Assembly (NCBI RefSeq): GCF_005671395.1
Contig: NZ_CP040428.1
Coordinates: 4,092,001 to 4,156,000, forward strand
Source: Jejubacter calystegiae
GTDB lineage: Bacteria > Pseudomonadota > Gammaproteobacteria > Enterobacterales > Enterobacteriaceae
Length of the DNA stretch: 64,000 bases
Reading direction: 5' to 3'
A program made the translations under genes and the position numbers. The notes beneath the pieces were generated by a model, which saw nothing but the letters and a program-made list of their open reading frames with translations, ran no database searches and was not told the DNA's origin. Position 1 is the first letter of the stretch; each line of letters opens with the position of its first letter. Below are positions 26,590-36,210 of the stretch, in pieces.

Positions 26590-26623
26590 AACGCGCTCTG
26601 CATTTCCGCCGGGCGCGTTTTTT
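26590..26623 (+). terminator. yciI terminator
   Basis: The stem AACGCGC/GCGCGTT with a 16-base loop is followed by a T run, starting 16 bases past yciI. Confidence 0.75.
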
Positions 26624-26628
26624 ATGGC

Positions 26629-26726
26629 AAAAAAAAGCCAGCACAACGGTGCTGGCGCAGTAAATATGCAGGTTAAGAAAACAATTCGCTAAGACATTCG
26701 GTAAAGGGAAAGAGTCTCTACCGGAT
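26629..26726 (-). ncRNA. Candidate small regulatory RNA between yciI and yciY
   Basis: A compact minus-strand transcription unit with no coding frame. The -35 TGGTCA (26756-26761) and -10 TATAGT (26733-26738) are 17 bases apart, and the predicted start is an A near 26726. A strong terminator GCCAGCAC-AACG-GTGCTGGC (26637-26656) is followed by eight T residues on that strand. The predicted RNA of about 95 bases has a 5' stem (CGGTA/TACCG), an unpaired U- and A-rich middle and a 3' hairpin with poly-U, the architecture of an Hfq-dependent small RNA. The terminator stem resembles that of RyhB, but the RyhB core is not present. I recognise no named RNA. Confidence 0.6.
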
Positions 26727-26732
26727 GGCGGT

Positions 26733-26761
26733 ACTATACCACCCGGCGGGGGTGCTGACCA
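26733..26761 (-). promoter_or_regulatory. Promoter of the candidate small RNA
   Basis: TGGTCA (four of six to TTGACA) and TATAGT (five of six to TATAAT) are separated by 17 bases, reading left. No open frame follows that could otherwise explain a promoter here. Confidence 0.6.
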
Positions 26762-26860
26762 GAAAAAGATGCATATTAAATGCATGTTATATTGCTGTAA
26801 AAAATCAATCACTAAGAGAATATACTGTCAGGGGAAGGAAAGGCGTGGCGCGCAAACATT

Positions 26861-26883
26861 CAGGGCACCCCACGGGTGCCCTG
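26861..26883 (-). terminator. Hairpin downstream of yciY
   Basis: The perfect 10-bp stem CAGGGCACCC-CAC-GGGTGCCCTG starts ten bases past the yciY stop. It lacks a long T run on the minus strand. Confidence 0.65.
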
Positions 26884-26892
26884 CTACACGCG

Positions 26893-27066
26893 CTAACTAT
26901 CGTGAAAGGCAAACAGTAACGTTAAACGCTGCTGATGAGCCAGACTCTTTCTGATGGCGTGAATGCGCATGTTGCGCCGCGACTGGGCTTCCAGCCAGCG
27001 GGTCTTGCGTCTTTGGGTCTGACGCAGCATACGCCAACGACCGACCTCGGTTCGACTACGCCTCAT
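26893..27066 (-). CDS. yciY: YciY family small basic protein
   Basis: A 57-residue strongly basic protein, the same length as E. coli YciY, beginning MRRSRTEVGRWRMLRQTQRR and containing KTRWLEAQSRRNMRIHAIRK. It is short enough to be missed by automatic calling. The ATG at 27066 lies in an AT-rich region between divergent yciY and clsA. Its function is not known; the high Arg content suggests nucleic-acid binding (inference only). It ends at TAG (26893-26895), followed by a hairpin. Confidence 0.88.
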   Translation of the reverse strand: MRRSRTEVGRWRMLRQTQRRKTRWLEAQSRRNMRIHAIRKSLAHQQRLTLLFAFHDS

Positions 27067-27210
27067 TTTTTTGACTCTTTAATAAAAACGACGCTCCATT
27101 ATAGTTCCTTCCCCACACTAAACCAGCCGTTTTACCAACTGTTTTAGTTTCCCGTGACCGCCGTTGTGCGTACACTCTTAAGAACTGGGTTTCTAACGGA
27201 TTTTTGAATT

Positions 27211-29033
<1,823 letters not shown>

Positions 29034-29046
29034 ACGCCAGAAAAAA

Positions 29047-29070
29047 GCCGCCGGTTTACGGCGGCTTTTT
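29047..29070. terminator. Bidirectional terminator between yciU and oppF
   Basis: The stem GCCGCCG-GTTTA-CGGCGGC is flanked by six A residues on the left and five T residues on the right, between convergent genes. Confidence 0.93.
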
Positions 29071-29071
29071 G

Positions 29072-30073
29072 TTATAGCGGATCCACCTTCAGGCAGGCCA
29101 CCGCATGCTGGAAACTGCCCTCCAGCGGCGGCTTAGTGGCGGCGCACTCCGGCCCGGCTATCGGGCAGCGGGTACGAAACACGCAGCCCGAAGGCGGATT
29201 AATGGGTGACGGCAGATCGCCTTCCAGTAGCTGTATCTGCTTCGCCTTTTCACGATCCGGGTCCGGCAACGGTACTGCCGACATCAGCGCCCGGGTATAG
29301 GGATGCAGCGGATTGCGATACAGCTCATCGCGCCCCCCCAGCTCTACCGCCTGCCCCAGATACATCACCAGAACCCGATCGGAGATATGTTTCACGACCG
29401 CCAGGTCGTGGGCGATAAAGATCAGCGACAGCCCCATTTCGCGCTGCAAATCCCGCAGCAGATTCACCACCTGAGCTTGAATAGAGACATCCAGCGCCGA
29501 TACCGGCTCGTCGCAGATAATCAGCTTCGGCTCCAGAATCAGCGCCCTGGCGATGCCAATACGCTGACACTGCCCGCCAGAAAACTCATGGGGGTAGCGG
29601 TTAATCAGATTAGGTAGCAGCCCTACCTTCGCCATCATCGTCTTAACCTTATCGGTCACCTGCTGGCGCGGCATCTTCGGGTAATAAGTCCGCAGCGGCT
29701 CGGCAATAATGTCACCGATTGTCATACGCGGATTCAGCGATGCCAGCGGATCCTGAAAGATCATCTGGATATCGCTACGCACTTCGCGCCACGCCCGGGT
29801 ATCCAGCTCTGTCAGTTCACGGCCCAGCCAGGCTACCCGCCCGGCAGAAGCTTTTACCAGGCCGATAATGGCTCTGGCAAAGGTTGATTTACCGCAGCCG
29901 GACTCCCCGACTACCCCCAGGGTTTCGCCTTCGTACAGGCGCAGGGTCACGCCATCGACCGCTTTCAGTTTCTGTACTGGCTGCCAGAACCAGCGTTTCT
30001 CATCACGCACATCGAAGTGAACTTTAAGGCTATCAACTTCCAGCAGCACATTGCGCTCTACGGTCTGATTCAT
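29072..30073 (-). CDS. oppF: Oligopeptide ABC transporter ATPase OppF
   Basis: A 333-residue ATP-binding subunit of the oligopeptide permease. The Walker A is GESGCGKST (about 56-64), the ABC signature FSGGQCQRIGIARA, Walker B LIICDEP, and a C-terminal OppD/F extension contains the Cys-rich CVFRTRCPIAGPEC. It partners OppD in the heterodimeric ATPase. It overlaps the oppD stop by four bases (ATGA) and is last in the operon. Confidence 0.97.
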   Translation of the reverse strand: MNQTVERNVLLEVDSLKVHFDVRDEKRWFWQPVQKLKAVDGVTLRLYEGETLGVVGESGCGKSTFARAIIGLVKASAGRVAWLGRELTELDTRAWREVRSDIQMIFQDPLASLNPRMTIGDIIAEPLRTYYPKMPRQQVTDKVKTMMAKVGLLPNLINRYPHEFSGGQCQRIGIARALILEPKLIICDEPVSALDVSIQAQVVNLLRDLQREMGLSLIFIAHDLAVVKHISDRVLVMYLGQAVELGGRDELYRNPLHPYTRALMSAVPLPDPDREKAKQIQLLEGDLPSPINPPSGCVFRTRCPIAGPECAATKPPLEGSFQHAVACLKVDPL

Positions 30074-31059
30074 ACCATCTCCTCCAGCGGCTTATAGCAG
30101 GCACGCAGGCGCCCCTGTTCAAACGGGGTCAGCGCCGGAGTCTGACCACACTCTTCCATGGCCCAGGGGCAACGCGGCCGGAACGGGCAACCGGACGGCA
30201 GATGCAGCAGATTAGGCGGATTACCGGGAATGGTTAACAGCATCTCTTCTTCGCTGTCCAGAGCCGGTACCGCGCTTAAAAGCCCCCGGGAATAGGGATG
30301 CGACGGCCGGTAGAAAATATCGCGGGCGCTGCCGTACTCCATGGTGCGCCCGGCGTACATGACCAGCACCTGGTCACACAGCCCGGCCACCACCCCCAGA
30401 TCGTGGGTGATCATAATAATGGCGGTATTAAACTCGCGCTTCAGCTCGTTCAGCAGGGTCATAATCTGCGCCTGAACGGTGACATCCAGCGCCGTGGTGG
30501 GTTCGTCGGCAATCAGCAACTGCGGGCGACACAGCAGCGCCATGGCAATCATGACCCGCTGGCGCATACCGCCAGAAAACTCGTGAGGGTACATACGCAT
30601 GCGCTTGCGGGCTTCCGGCATACGCACCGCATCCAGCATCCGCACCGAGGCGTTGAAAGCGTCGCTCTTACTCATGCGTTTATGCAACATCAGCACCTCC
30701 ATTAACTGCTCTCCGACCCGCATATAGGGATTCAGGGAGGTCATGGGGTCCTGGAAAATCATCGCAATCTGTTCGGCACGCAGCCGGTTCATCTGCGACT
30801 CAGGCAGGTTGAGGATCTCACGGTCGTTAAAGCGCGCCGAGCCGCCGGTCCGACCGTTGGACGCCAGCAGCCCCATTAACGCAAACGCGGTCTGGGACTT
30901 ACCGGATCCGGACTCGCCGACTATCCCTAAAGTTTCTCCGGCCCGCAGGCTGAAGTTCAGATCGTTGACCGCGGTAACATCGCCATCCGGCGTGGCGAAG
31001 GTCACCCGCAGATCTTTCACTGCCAGCAGAGGCGCCGTCATAGTTTGGCTGTGACTCAT
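30070..31059 (-). CDS. oppD: Oligopeptide ABC transporter ATPase OppD
   Basis: A 329-residue ATPase partner of OppF. It carries Walker [10 protein letters not shown], signature [14 protein letters not shown], Walker B LLIADEP and the C-terminal cluster [14 protein letters not shown] typical of peptide-transport ATPases. The N-terminus is a few residues shorter than the E. coli protein. It lies 11 bases after oppC and is coupled to oppF. Confidence 0.97.
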   Translation of the reverse strand: MSHSQTMTAPLLAVKDLRVTFATPDGDVTAVNDLNFSLRAGETLGIVGESGSGKSQTAFALMGLLASNGRTGGSARFNDREILNLPESQMNRLRAEQIAMIFQDPMTSLNPYMRVGEQLMEVLMLHKRMSKSDAFNASVRMLDAVRMPEARKRMRMYPHEFSGGMRQRVMIAMALLCRPQLLIADEPTTALDVTVQAQIMTLLNELKREFNTAIIMITHDLGVVAGLCDQVLVMYAGRTMEYGSARDIFYRPSHPYSRGLLSAVPALDSEEEMLLTIPGNPPNLLHLPSGCPFRPRCPWAMEECGQTPALTPFEQGRLRACYKPLEEMV

Positions 31060-31070
31060 CGACTCACTCC

Positions 31071-31979
31071 TTAACGATCTTTCGGGTCGAGGGCATCACG
31101 CAGGCCATCGCCGATAAAGTTAAAACAGAACAGGGTCACTACCAGAAAACCCGCCGGAAACAACAGAAGCCAGGGCGATACCTCCATTGAGTTGGCGCCA
31201 TCGCTCAACAGCGCTCCCCAGCTACTAAGCGGCTCCTGAGTGCCCAGCCCCAGAAAGCTCAGGAAGGATTCAAACAGAATCATGTTCGGTACCAGCAGCG
31301 AGGCATAGATCACCACCACGCCCAGTACATTGGGAACGATATGACGCATCACAATCCCGGCGGTCGAGACGCCGCCGACCTGAGCTGCTTCGATAAACTC
31401 CTTGCGCTTAAGGCTCAGGGTCTGGCCGCGCACGATACGCGCCATATCCAGCCAGGAAACCATGCCGATCGCCACAAAGATCAACAAAATGTTCTGGCCA
31501 AAAAAGGTCACCAGCAGGATCACGAAAAACATAAACGGAAACGAGTTGAGAATTTCCAGCAGGCGCATCATCACAGAATCCACCCGGCCGCCGAGGTAGC
31601 CAGAAAGCGCGCCATACAGCGTGCCCACAACGATCGCCACCAGCGCCGCGCAGATCCCCACCATCAGAGAAATACGCCCGCCAATGGCCACCCGCACCAG
31701 CAGATCGCGCCCGGAAGAGTCGGTACCAAAGTAGTGCCCGCTGGCCCATTCCGGCGCCGCGGACATCATCGCCCAGTCGGTATCGTCATAGGTAAAAGCG
31801 GATAGCATCGGCGCCAGCACCACAAACAGCGCGATCAGTGCCAGAACCAGCAGACTGGTGGTAGCGGCACGGTTATGCAGGAAGCGGCGTCGCGCGTCCT
31901 GCCACAGACTGCGCCCTTTAACATCCAGTTGCTGGCTGAAATCCTCCAGCACGGCGCTGTTTTTATTACTCATCATCAT
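31071..31979 (-). CDS. oppC: Oligopeptide ABC transporter permease OppC
   Basis: A 302-residue inner-membrane permease. The first membrane segment is at about 40-60 and five more lie in the BPD_transp domain. The EAA loop EFIEAAQVGGVS docks the ATPase. The start MMMSNKNSAVLEDF aligns with the E. coli protein at full length. It lies between oppB and oppD with short spacers. Confidence 0.97.
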   Translation of the reverse strand: MMMSNKNSAVLEDFSQQLDVKGRSLWQDARRRFLHNRAATTSLLVLALIALFVVLAPMLSAFTYDDTDWAMMSAAPEWASGHYFGTDSSGRDLLVRVAIGGRISLMVGICAALVAIVVGTLYGALSGYLGGRVDSVMMRLLEILNSFPFMFFVILLVTFFGQNILLIFVAIGMVSWLDMARIVRGQTLSLKRKEFIEAAQVGGVSTAGIVMRHIVPNVLGVVVIYASLLVPNMILFESFLSFLGLGTQEPLSSWGALLSDGANSMEVSPWLLLFPAGFLVVTLFCFNFIGDGLRDALDPKDR

Positions 31980-31993
31980 CGGTCAGCTCCGCG

Positions 31994-32914
31994 TCAGTAA
32001 CGAATTTTCGGGTCGATCAGCGCATAAAGTACATCGACCACCGCATTAAACAGAATGGTCAGCACCCCAACCAGAATCGTCAGACTGAGTACCAGTGAAT
32101 AGTCACGATTCAGAGCGCCGTTAACAAACAGCTGGCCGATTCCCGGCAGGCCAAAAATGGTCTCAATCACCATCGAGCCGGTAATAATGCCCACGAAAGC
32201 TGGCCCCATATAGGAGAGCACCGGTAACAGCGCGGGACGCAGCGCATGGCGCAGAATAATACGCCGCATCGGCAGCCCCTTGGCCCGGGCGGTACGAATA
32301 AAGTTCGAGTGCAGCACCTCGATCATCGAGCCGCGGGTAATACGGGCAATACTTGCGATATAAGCCAGTGACAGCGCCACCATCGGCAAAATCACATAGT
32401 TTATCTGCCCGCCGTTCCAGCCGCCTCCCGGCAGCCACTTCAGGGTAATCGAGAAGATCAGCACCAGCAGCGGCGCCACTACAAAGCCGGGGATCACCAC
32501 CCCGGTCATGGCGAACCCCATCACCGTATAGTCCCATTTGGTGTTCTGCTTCAGGGCGGCCACAGTACCGGCTCCCACCCCCAGAATGACCGCCAGCACG
32601 AACGCGGCCAGCCCCAGCTTCGCCGATACCGGGAAGGCACCGGCCACCAGATCGTTAACCGAATAATCTTTATATTTAAATGACGGCCCGAAATCCCCGT
32701 GAGCCAGCTGTTTCAGGTAGCTCGCATACTGGGTCATAATGGGATCGTTAAGGTGGTATTTGGCCTCGATATTGGCCAGCACTTCGGGCGGCAGATTACG
32801 CTCGCCGGTAAAAGGGCTACCGGGCGCCAGGCGCATCATAAAAAAGGAGATGGTAATTAAGATAAAAAGCGTCGGTATCGCTTCCAGACAGCGACGCAGG
32901 ATAAATTTCAGCAT
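31994..32914 (-). CDS. oppB: Oligopeptide ABC transporter permease OppB
   Basis: A 306-residue permease that pairs with OppC. The N-terminal helix is LKFILRRCLEAIPTLFILIT, with further helices up to the C-terminal VDVLYALIDPKIRY. The EAA-type loop is NFIRTARAKGLPMRRI. The start at 32914 matches the E. coli length. The spacer to oppA holds a strong hairpin, which in related operons keeps oppA expression above that of the membrane genes. Confidence 0.97.
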   Translation of the reverse strand: MLKFILRRCLEAIPTLFILITISFFMMRLAPGSPFTGERNLPPEVLANIEAKYHLNDPIMTQYASYLKQLAHGDFGPSFKYKDYSVNDLVAGAFPVSAKLGLAAFVLAVILGVGAGTVAALKQNTKWDYTVMGFAMTGVVIPGFVVAPLLVLIFSITLKWLPGGGWNGGQINYVILPMVALSLAYIASIARITRGSMIEVLHSNFIRTARAKGLPMRRIILRHALRPALLPVLSYMGPAFVGIITGSMVIETIFGLPGIGQLFVNGALNRDYSLVLSLTILVGVLTILFNAVVDVLYALIDPKIRY

Positions 32915-32953
32915 TGCCCTAACCCTCTGGCTCTGTCACTGAAGAGGCATCGT

Positions 32954-32975
32954 GCGGCGGGTCTTAACCCGCCGC
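32954..32975 (-). other. oppA-oppB intercistronic hairpin
   Basis: A perfect 9-bp stem, GCGGCGGGT-CTTA-ACCCGCCGC, without a T run lies in the 67-base gap between oppA and oppB. It probably protects the oppA message from 3' decay and partially limits read-through. Confidence 0.8.
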
Positions 32976-32981
32976 GGACCA

Positions 32982-34613
32982 TCAGTGCTTAATAATGTAC
33001 ATATCTTTGGTGTAGGTATTATCCAGCGGATCCTTGCCGGTATATCCCCCTACCCACGGCTTCACCAGTCGGGTGTTCACATAGTAATAGACAGGCACAA
33101 TGACGGAGTCTTTGTCCAACTGCTGCTCCGCCTTATCATAAAGCTCTGCCCGGGCCTCATCGCCAGAGGCTTTCAGAGTCTCGGCGATAATCTTATCGAA
33201 TGCCGGGCTCTGGTAATGCGCAGTATTATTGGAACTGCCCGACAGCATGGTGTTCAGGAACGAGCTTGGCTCATTATAATCGGCACACCAGCCGGCGCGG
33301 GCCACATCATAATTCCCCTGATGGCGGGTATCCAGGAAGGTTTTCCACTCCTGGTTTTCCAAACGAACGTTAATCCCCAGGTTTTTCTTCCAGATAGAGG
33401 CGGTGGCAATCGCCATCTTCTTATGCAGATCCGAGGTGTTATACAGCAGGTCGACACTCAGCGGTTTTCCTTTGCCATAGCCCGCTTCTTCCAGCAGTTT
33501 ACGCGCCTCTTCATTACGTTTTTCCTGGCTCCAGCCGAACCATTCCGGCTTCGTCAGTTTCATTCCGTCGGCGTAAGGCGGAGTATAGCTGTACGCCGGG
33601 AGGTCACCCTGGTTTTTCACCTTATTGACGATGATATCGCGATCCAGCCCCAGTTTAAGCGCGGTACGCACCCGCGGGTCATTAAACGGCGGTTTCTTAT
33701 TATTGATTTCGAAATAGTAGGTGCACATATAGGGGGTGATACTGAGTTCTTTCGGCAGTTCCTGTTTCAGTTTGCGAAACAGCTCAATGGGCAGGTAATT
33801 ATTGGTGATGTCAATTCCGCCGCTGCGGTAACGGTTAACATCGGTCACTTCAGAAGCAACGGGTAACCAGGTCACTTGGTTAATCACAGTTTTGGCGTTA
33901 TTCCAGTACTGCGGATTGCGGGCCAGCACCAGGCGCTCATTCACCACCCATTGCTTGACGCTATAAGCGCCATTATTCACCATATTTCCTGGCTGGGTCC
34001 ACTTCTCACCATATTTTTCAATTGTGGCCTTGGGCACCGGCGACATCGAAGGATGAATCAGCAGTTTATAAAAATAAGGCACCGGTTCACTTAGCGTGAC
34101 CTGTAGGGTATGAGCATCCAGCGCTTTAACCCCCAGAGTCTCCGGTTTTTTCTTACCGGCGATAATATCGTCGACGTTGGCGATATGCCCATACTGAAGA
34201 TAACTGGCGTAAGGCGATGCGGTATCTGGCGTCGCCAGTCGCTGCCAGCTATAGACAAAGTCCTGGGCAGTCACCGGTTCGCCGTTGGACCATTTGGCGT
34301 TTTTACGCAGATGGAAGATCCAGACTTTAAAATCCTGGTTGTCCCATTTTTCCGCTACGCCTGGGATGGGATGCCCCTGAAGATCGGAAATCAGTAGCCC
34401 CTCGAACAGATCGCGATTCACATTAGATTCAGGGACACCTTCTATTTTATGCGGATCCAGCGACTGTACTTCCGCACCGTTATTACGCACCAGGGTCTGC
34501 TTTTCCGCCAGGGCTGTTCCTTCAGGAACCTCCGCCGCCCCTGCCCCATTCGCCGTAATGAATGCCGCCAGTATCGCGACGGCGATCCCGGTCTTCTTTG
34601 TGATGATGGTCAT
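32982..34613 (-). CDS. oppA: Periplasmic oligopeptide-binding protein OppA
   Basis: A 543-residue solute-binding protein. The signal peptide ends at about residue 26 (ANGAGA, then AEVPEG). The mature part holds the SBP_bac_5 family signatures (VRNNGAEVQSLDPHKIEGVP, FHLRKNAKWSNGEPVTAQDF, WCADYNEPSSFLN). It binds peptides of two to five residues and is the first and most abundant product of oppABCDF. In enterics its messenger is repressed by the GcvB small RNA; the 5' leader here was not tested for that site. Confidence 0.98.
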   Translation of the reverse strand: MTIITKKTGIAVAILAAFITANGAGAAEVPEGTALAEKQTLVRNNGAEVQSLDPHKIEGVPESNVNRDLFEGLLISDLQGHPIPGVAEKWDNQDFKVWIFHLRKNAKWSNGEPVTAQDFVYSWQRLATPDTASPYASYLQYGHIANVDDIIAGKKKPETLGVKALDAHTLQVTLSEPVPYFYKLLIHPSMSPVPKATIEKYGEKWTQPGNMVNNGAYSVKQWVVNERLVLARNPQYWNNAKTVINQVTWLPVASEVTDVNRYRSGGIDITNNYLPIELFRKLKQELPKELSITPYMCTYYFEINNKKPPFNDPRVRTALKLGLDRDIIVNKVKNQGDLPAYSYTPPYADGMKLTKPEWFGWSQEKRNEEARKLLEEAGYGKGKPLSVDLLYNTSDLHKKMAIATASIWKKNLGINVRLENQEWKTFLDTRHQGNYDVARAGWCADYNEPSSFLNTMLSGSSNNTAHYQSPAFDKIIAETLKASGDEARAELYDKAEQQLDKDSVIVPVYYYVNTRLVKPWVGGYTGKDPLDNTYTKDMYIIKH

Positions 34614-35115
34614 TGTGTTATTGCTCCTGTACTTATAATTATTGGCCCTTGCAGGCCTGCGCCATACCGGGACGAGCCCGGCGGCGGGCGTCGGTATGAA
34701 CGAAAGACCGACAACCCGTCACTCTTTTACGTCGCGCGAATCCGGCGCGCCGTATTGTTAAACCAGCCAGACAGAGGCAGACACCATCACCAGGTGAAAG
34801 ATTCAAAATGGCGTTTAACGCTATAATTTATTGTTATTGCATTATAAAGAGTTATATAGCCCCGCTCCCCGCAAACTAGCAAAGAGCAAAATGCTTCCGC
34901 CAGGATTATTTTGCAAAATTGTTAAGCTATGCGTCGGGCGGATAAAAATCACCCAACTGCGACAATGCAGACGGATGCCGTATCAATATCATTGACGTAA
35001 GGCCGCCGCCAGAGGTTGTCCGGCATCGCCGATACAATTTTTATATATCAGAAGAGATATATACGACAGCGGCGCCCGTCAGGCGCCGCAGAAAATGAGA
35101 ATAAATAACCGTCGA
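34614..35115. other. oppA-ychE intergenic region
   Basis: This 502-base gap separates oppA from the upstream ychE, both read leftward, and must hold the opp promoter and leader. It is AT-rich at 34818-34920. A GCGGCGCC-CGTCA-GGCGCCGC hairpin at 35069-35089, 27 bases past the ychE stop, may end ychE although it lacks a T run. No coding gene is supported. Confidence 0.6.
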
Positions 35116-35763
35116 TTAGCTTAGCAGACCCGGAAATATCGATTTAATACCGGTAACGATAAACTCAATCCCCAGCGCCATCAGCAGCAGGCCCATGATT
35201 CGGGTAATAACATTAATGCCAGTCTGCCCCAGCAGACGCACCAGCCAGGGCGCGGCGCGGAACAGCAGCCAGCAGCTCAGGGCAAACAGCGCGATCGCTA
35301 CGCTAAATCCCGCCAGATGAAGCCAGCTGTCGTAGCGGGTGCTCCAGACAATGGTGGAACTGATAGCACCGGGGCCCGCCATCAGCGGCAGCGCCAGCGG
35401 CACCACCCCCACGTTCTCGCGGATGGCCGTTTCCGATTTTTCCTGCTTGTTCTGTTTGTCTTCTCCCAACTTGCCACTAATCATCGACATCGCGATAGTG
35501 ACCACCAGAATGCCGCCCGCAATCCGGAAAGAGTCGATAGAGATGCCGAATATCTGCAGGATGGCATCTCCCAGGAACAGCGAGCTCCAGAGAATAATGG
35601 CGACCGAAAGACTGGCGGTCATATTGGTCTTGTTACGCGCCGCCGCGGTCTGGTAGCTGGTCATACTGATAAACACTGGCAGGATCCCTACCGGGTTAAC
35701 CAGCGCAAACAGACCAATAAAGAACTTAAACCAGGTCGGAAAATCGAACAGTATCTGAGCCAC
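35116..35763 (-). CDS. ychE: YchE, MarC-family membrane protein
   Basis: A 215-residue MarC-family inner-membrane protein with six predicted helices, including the conserved ALVNPVGILPVFISMTS near the N-terminus and GVVPLALPLMAGPGAIS in the middle. The GTG at 35763 follows GGAG with six-base spacing and gives exactly the E. coli length; another GTG four codons upstream lacks a ribosome binding site. Its transport role is not established, and the family's early link to antibiotic resistance was withdrawn. It is divergent from adhE. Confidence 0.93.
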   Translation of the reverse strand: MAQILFDFPTWFKFFIGLFALVNPVGILPVFISMTSYQTAAARNKTNMTASLSVAIILWSSLFLGDAILQIFGISIDSFRIAGGILVVTIAMSMISGKLGEDKQNKQEKSETAIRENVGVVPLALPLMAGPGAISSTIVWSTRYDSWLHLAGFSVAIALFALSCWLLFRAAPWLVRLLGQTGINVITRIMGLLLMALGIEFIVTGIKSIFPGLLS

Positions 35764-36210
35764 CCGAGACTCCACAAAATGAACGGGGAAAAAAGGCCCG
35801 CGTAATGTAATGGAAAAGCGCCAGCGACGCCACGTTAATTCACCATCCGGCGCTTATCTCCACCGCCACTGCGGCAAGGCGCCACGGCTTTTTGCTGAGA
35901 TTATAGTCAGTCGCCTGGCGGCTACTCCTTTGGCGTAACCCCGCACGATTAAAAAACCATCAAAACCGCATGCTGAAAGGTGTCAGCTTGGCGTAAAATT
36001 GACGCCGATCACAAAATAACTACTCAGAAGTGAGTAATCTTGGTGTCGCCGCCAGGGATAACAGCGTCAGGTTGATGATGTTTAAGGCAAGGCTCTTTTA
36101 GTAAATCTGCGTCGCTGCTGTTTTCGCGCCAGCGACAGCCAATCGGCAGGCTATACTGAGGTCCTGGATGCTGATTTACTAAAAGAGTTTAACATTATCA
36201 GGAGAGCATT
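35764..36210 (+). promoter_or_regulatory. adhE promoter and long leader with long-range inverted repeat
   Basis: This 447-base region lies between divergent ychE and adhE. A perfect 15-base inverted repeat, CTCTTTTAGTAAATC at 36093-36107 and its complement at 36173-36187, would fold the leader into a long stem ending 15 bases before the AGGAGA ribosome binding site (36200-36205). In E. coli the adhE leader is known to be structured, with RNase III cleavage needed for translation. This repeat is the likely counterpart (inference). Confidence 0.7.
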
